64,000 nucleotides of DNA from Bidens hawaiensis (Eukaryota; Streptophyta; Magnoliopsida; Asterales; Asteraceae), in assembly GCA_021521415.1 (NCBI GenBank), contig JAIQDT010007614.1, positions 1-64,000 of the forward strand, read 5' to 3'. The stretch's first letter is position 1, and the number at the start of each line of letters is the position of its first letter. Below the pieces are notes generated by a model. That model was not told where the DNA came from and ran no database searches. It saw nothing but the letters and a program-made list of their open reading frames with translations. Of this stretch, positions 59,581-64,000 are shown one piece after another. Position numbers and translations under genes: made by a program.

Positions 59581-60345
59581 TCTACTATAAAATCTTATGT
59601 GTCGCTCTCAGGTTGTTTCCCCATTCTCTAGAGCCACCAGTTTGCTTAATTTCCAAATTGAGGCTTCTCATGCATTTGACCCGAATTCGTGGGTATGAGT
59701 CTCACCAAACCCGGATAGTCTTTAAATGAGTTATAACATCTCATTTATTTGTGAAACTCTTTCATAATCAAACATTAATTTTTGCGGGTCATGGGTCTCA
59801 CCAAATCCGGATAACCCTTAAACGGGTTATAACATCTCATTTATTTGTGAAATAACTCCTTAATCATCAAAGAATAATTTACACGGGTTATGGGTCTTAC
59901 CAAACCCTAATTGCTCTCAAATGAGTTATAAGATCTAATATATTGATACACACTTTCATAATTAAACCCTAATTTAATTTATCTCTTTTACATATTCTAT
60001 GTTGTTGGTCTATCATCTCCATCGCCGGTTAACTTCCGATACTACCCACTATCGTCAACTACATCAACGTCCCATTTTTCGTTAGACAAATATTTGTGTT
60101 CATGTTTGTTTATTTAAAAAAATAAGTATACATGTTCTTTTATGTTTGTTCTTTAAAAATCTAAAAAACCCACACATCTCAGTTGAAAAAACCCAAACAC
60201 TAAAAAAATATAATAACAAACTAATATATATGTATTAAATTAAAAACAAAACTACTTTAAAAATAAAATAAATCATCATAAACTAGAAAATCGATTAAAA
60301 GCAAAAATTTGAATAAACCCCTGTAATACAAGAGGATCAAACTAG
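59581..60345 (+). mobile_element. Non-autonomous Helitron, 765 bp
   Basis: 5' end TCTACTATAAAATCTTATGTG after A; 3' end CTAG (60342-60345) before T, preceded by a degenerate hairpin ACCCCTGTAATACAAGAGG. The body repeats GAGTTATAACATCTCATTTATTTGTGAAA three times with variation (about 59720-59940), the complement of blocks in the copies at 27541, 34734 and 36033, so all belong to one family. Confidence 0.8.
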
Positions 60346-61690
60346 TGTGATCCATAATTATCTTTTAAGTTGTAAAAAACAGAATATACACGTTAGAGTT
60401 GGACCATAGCAAAAGAGATGAATAATTATGTTGGATTTAATAGGGTATTTGTGAGAGTTTAGTGGGCTGGATCGAAATTTGTAAGTAGCCCAAAGTTTAT
60501 AAAAGACGGTTGTTATATGGTAGTGGAAATATATAAAAAGAAAGGAAAAAAAAAAGAACCTTAGAGAGGAGGTGGCCTCCTGTTCAGATTAGAAGACTAC
60601 AACAAGAGAGGTTTAGGAAAGAGGCAGCCGAAGGAGACAAAAAGCACGGCAGCAACTCCAAGGCATGTTTAACGCAACAGGAAGTAAAGAAAGAAAGAAA
60701 GAAAAAAAAAAGAGTATATTGGTTCGACAGAGAGCGTTTGAGTTTAACACCTACTCAACCAAAAATCATTATTATTGGTTTGAATTTATTATTATCTTTA
60801 TGAATTCATTATTTACACCAATTTATTTTCTTTTGTTCTTGAGTATGGTTGTTGGTTAAACCTTTAGACCGCCTAGGCTTATGATGAACTTTTGTTGATT
60901 TTGGATTTTGGCTTGGATTTTGTTTTCGTATATGGTTTATGATTAAGTAAAAGGTCTCTTGAATTTCATTCGATGCATATGTATGCTTAGGATTTTGACG
61001 AGTTTTATTGTTTCACAATTTCCTTGGTGTTTGTCTGTCATATAATACGATTATGTTAGGTCATCTACTATGTTTTTTTAACTAGTTTGTGGTTGATATG
61101 CATTAAAAACCATAGGAACAATATTTATGAATCAAATAGACCTAAGTGTGCTGTTAATCTAAATAGCTGTAAGGTGATAGATTATATGATAAGTCTTGGT
61201 TGTTTAAATTGCTATATTTAGTTCTTCGTAAGGAGTCCGTCTAGGTTTGATTGATCAACTTTGTTTATCTAGCTGAGTGAGTTCTTTAAACTACCTTTGA
61301 TTTCCGCGCTGTAATGTAGGATTTCTTATAGAGATACTTGTCATAAAATAAATTAGCGACAATATGCGAGTCTAATTAAACCGGTAATTTTAATAGCTTA
61401 TTAGGATTCCATATGTGTCTTCTTGAGAAGGGTCAAGGGTCCTGTTCGGTTTTCCAATAAATGAATAGTTTAAGATCTCGGTTCCATAACTTAGCATTTT
61501 CCAACCATTTGATATTGATGCATTAGGGATTCTAGCATAGGTGGTTGTTCGTCATCATATGAATTAAGTCTAAATTTAAGTCGTCTTAAGTTTTGTTAAT
61601 TAATTTTAATATTAGTTTAATCTTAGTATTTAGTAAAACCCCCCATAATAATATAAATAAATAGTCGTGTCTGTAGTTCAGTCTAATTTA
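60346..61690. other. AT-rich spacer
   Basis: A purine-rich patch at 60535-60715 and a long T/A-rich stretch. No gene, element end or domain that I can support; the frame 60665-60859 is low-complexity. Confidence 0.4.
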
Positions 61691-61695
61691 GCTAG

Positions 61696-62107
61696 TGTTG
61701 GTACATGATGCCAGTAGTTCAGTGTCAAGTGTCTGTAATCGAGTTTGTTAGATTTGTGTTTTTGTATGTAAGCGAAGTTAGCTCACAAGTTCGCTGATAC
61801 AGGCGAACTTGTGAACTAAGCGAAGTTAGGGACAACTTCGCCTGAACATGCCAGGCGAAGTTGTCGCCTTTATAATCAGCTAGGTTACGGCTGTATTGAA
61901 GAAAATCAGTTATTCGAGTTTACGAGTCAGAGAGTTTGTGTAATCAGTGATCATTGTATCACGTGTTTCCGGTTGCAATACAACGTGTTTGTGTTTATTG
62001 TAACGTGTGTTCGATCGTATCGTTTTCTACGCTCGTAACGTCTTACGTAGGGATTCCGCACCTACGTAGAACGAGATATCTCGTGTAGATCCGGCTGGGA
62101 ACCTACA
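61696..62107 (+). repeat. 5' LTR of the copia element, 412 bp
   Basis: Starts TGTTGGTACATG and ends GGAACCTACA, followed after two bases by the primer site. It contains inverted pairs of GCGAAGTT and AACTTCGC. Confidence 0.8.
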
Positions 62108-62565
62108 ATTGGTATCAGAGCTTTTGCTCGTGATTGTGGTTCGGGATTATCACGCGGGTGTAGAAATCGTTCCGTTCGACTATTCGCGGGACGTGTTTAT
62201 CGAGTTTTTGTGTTATACTCACCTCCTACCATCATAAACAACCCATTACACCTTCACAAACCTCGTAAAATCCAGAAATCAAACCGGCAAAAACTTCGTG
62301 TTCATCAGGCGAAGTTGCCGTCACTGTTCGTAGGGTTTCGGCGAAGATATAAGGTTAAGAGAAGTTATCCACAACTTCGCCTACCTTCTCAAGTTCGCCT
62401 ATCTCAAGCGAAGTTACCCACAACTTCGCCTACCTCACAAGTTCGCTTACCTTAAGCGAAGTTATACACAACTTCGCCGAATCAGGCGAATTTAACAAAG
62501 GGAGCGATGTTCAGAATCAGCGAAGTTCAGACTTAAGCGAAGTTATCCACAACTTCGCCTACAGT
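61780..62565 (+). repeat. Cluster of GCGAAGTT / AACTTCGC inverted motifs
   Basis: About twenty copies of GCGAAGTT, GCGAACTT or their complements in two blocks: one in the LTR (61780-61875) and one in the leader (62285-62565). They alternate in orientation about 10-25 bases apart, forming a series of potential hairpins. Confidence 0.85.
62110..62121 (+). other. Primer binding site of the copia element
   Basis: TGGTATCAGAGC two bases after the LTR end, the tRNA-Met type typical of copia elements. Confidence 0.88.
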
Positions 62566-62618
62566 ACTGTTAAAAATAAAATTTTTATTTTTTCGGGTTT
62601 CTTTGTGTTTTGTGACAG

Positions 62619-64000
62619 ATGTCTTCAATAAACATTACGGAACTGGTGAAGATGGAAGTGGAAGCGGGTTCAGCTACAAAGGCACCAAAGATGCTTAAGG
62701 GAACTGATTTTGTAGCGTGGAAAGATCGGTTTGAACAATATGTCAAGTACCAAGATGCTAAAATGTGGGTGTGCATACAAGATGGTTACATTCCACCAAC
62801 TGCTGAGTATGAGGGTCGTAATCAGATAAAGAAATACAAAGAGATGGAAGAAGAAGAAAAGAAAATGTATGAGGCTGAAAGCAAGGCTCATGCAGCGATA
62901 ACAATGGCTCTTCCACAAGAGATTCTACACACCTTCAGAAAGTATAAAACTGCTTGAGAGCTATGGGAAGCACTTGAAAACCGTTTTGAGGGTAATGTGG
63001 GAATTCGCGCATCAAAGATTAAACTACTTAAAACCCAATTCTCGGTGTTCAAGTATCTGAAGAATGAATCACTTGATGATATCATCACGAGATATTATCA
63101 TCTGATGACCGAACTCAGCAACTATTCAATTACTTACAAAGAAGATGAGGTTGTTGAAAAGCTTCTTGATGCTCTCCCACCGAAATGGGAGATGTACACT
63201 GTGTTGATGAGAGAAGACAAAGAGTTTGCCAACTATGACTTGGAAACAGCAGTCAACAAACTTAGAACTTTTGAACTTAACATGGTTCGAAAAGAGACAC
63301 CAACTGATCAGATTCAGGATCTAGGAATGTATGGTGCAAAAGTTAACTCAAGTTCAAGTTCGAAGTCTGAATCGTCTGCTTACTACTCTAAGGGAGACTC
63401 GGGCGCTAACTCAACACATGAAGGTCATGTATCTCTCAATATGAATGGTGATGTGTGTTTTGTAGCTGGTGTATCAAACGCTTCTAAACCTCAAGCAACC
63501 AAGAGTAATTTTTCCCCAAGTGTTTCGAACAACAACTACTCAAAGATGCCCATGAGTGTTAAATCTGCTGAATAGCAGTTTGCTCTCTATGCATCTTTCA
63601 TTGCTTCGTATGAAAATTACATTCAGGGTAAGATTGTTGATCCTGAAACATTGGATGAAGACTATGATCAGATCGATGCTGATGATCTGGAAGAAATGGA
63701 TCTGCAGTGGCAGATGGCGATGATTGTGAGAAGGGTTAAGAGGTTTATGAAGAAGACAGGTAGAAAGTTTGTTGGTGAAAGACCGGGTTTTGACAAGTCA
63801 AAAGTGCGATGTTATAACTGTCAGCAGAATGGCCACTTTGCGAAGGAGTGCACAAATGAACGTGTAGAACGTAGTCAAAACAGGTCTACACAACAGAGTG
63901 GGGGTGGTAATGAGAATAAAGCCATGATTTCCAGACAGAATGGAGAATACAACTGGAATCTGCATGTTGAAGAAGTGTTCGAACAGGCCAATTTGGCGAA
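62619..64000 (+). pseudogene. copia gag (UBN2 type), two in-frame stops, incomplete
   Basis: One frame is open from the ATG at 62619 to the window end except for TGA at 62955-62957 and TAG at 63573-63575. N-terminal half: DUF4219/UBN2-like gag (LKGTDFVAWKDRF at about 62690, LWEALENRFEG just after the first stop, LLDALPPKWEMYTVLM at about 63160-63210). Then a Ser-rich linker, an acidic segment and a CCHC knuckle ([14 protein letters not shown], 63810-63851). Protease, integrase and RT lie outside the window. Both stops could come from a single C-to-T change (CGA to TGA, CAG to TAG), as expected of a methylated silent copy. Confidence 0.87.

Larger units (their letters stand above)
61696..64000 (+). 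mobile_element. Ty1/copia retrotransposon, 3' part outside window
   Basis: LTR TGTTGG...CTACA, tRNA-Met primer site, long leader and a UBN2-type gag with CCHC knuckle, running past the window end. The target site on the left would be GCTAG (61691-61695). Confidence 0.85.

Noticed and set aside
60665..60859. 64-codon frame after a purine-rich leader, possible small gene
   Set aside because: Lysine run followed by hydrophobic residues encoded by simple sequence. No other support.

Overview
The window is a stretch of plant nuclear genome, almost certainly a eudicot. One spliced HD-ZIP class IV gene with GT-AG introns sits in about 57 kb of nested transposable elements. The mix of repeats (Tekay-type and Tat/Athila-type Ty3/gypsy, a Ty1/copia element, Helitrons, hAT and CACTA remnants, a SINE) and the AT-rich spacers suggest an asterid such as an Asteraceae species. 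That placement is inference; no database was searched. Family names rest on motifs read by eye.

1-7231: a Ty3/gypsy element of the Tekay (chromovirus) type, cut by the window start. Its pol ORF of 996 codons is open, the visible LTR parts differ at about one base in 309, and the protease catalytic segment is deleted. It is inserted into the protease of an older Tat/Ogre-like element on the minus strand (7232-9553).

9559-20213: an unusual Athila-like array, LTR-internal-LTR-internal-LTR, bounded by one target duplication (AATGT at 9554-9558 and 20214-20218). The units carry gag and protease remnants but no RT or integrase. The last LTR holds a 459-bp solo LTR with its own duplication (TAACT). 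A second Athila-like solo LTR follows (20297-21476, duplication CCTAG).

21477-26260: microsatellite, a diverged direct repeat, a tRNA-derived SINE, a hAT-like element and a Helitron helicase fragment.

26631-33650 (minus): an HD-ZIP IV transcription factor gene, nine coding exons, predicted 802 aa, ANL2/HDG1-like but divergent. A non-autonomous Helitron lies in its last intron. It is the only host gene I can support.

34734-39600: nested insertions. Two abutting minus-strand Helitrons; one contains another Helitron, the other a hAT element that itself contains a 2298-bp solo LTR. The hAT and the solo LTR have exact target duplications.

40781-56021: a second, old Tekay-type element (duplication CAAAC at 40776-40780 and 56022-56026) with nested LTR, CACTA, solo LTR and hAT insertions. 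Its gag and pol are broken, and a broken accessory reading frame of about 390 codons precedes gag.

56022-61695: AT-rich spacer with two Helitrons and a MITE-like element inside a TA microsatellite.

61696-64000: start of a Ty1/copia element (LTR, tRNA-Met primer site, gag with two stops), running out of the window.

The genes do not form a pathway. The HD-ZIP gene is an island among mobile DNA, and the main biology here is the order of nesting, which exact target duplications let one reconstruct.
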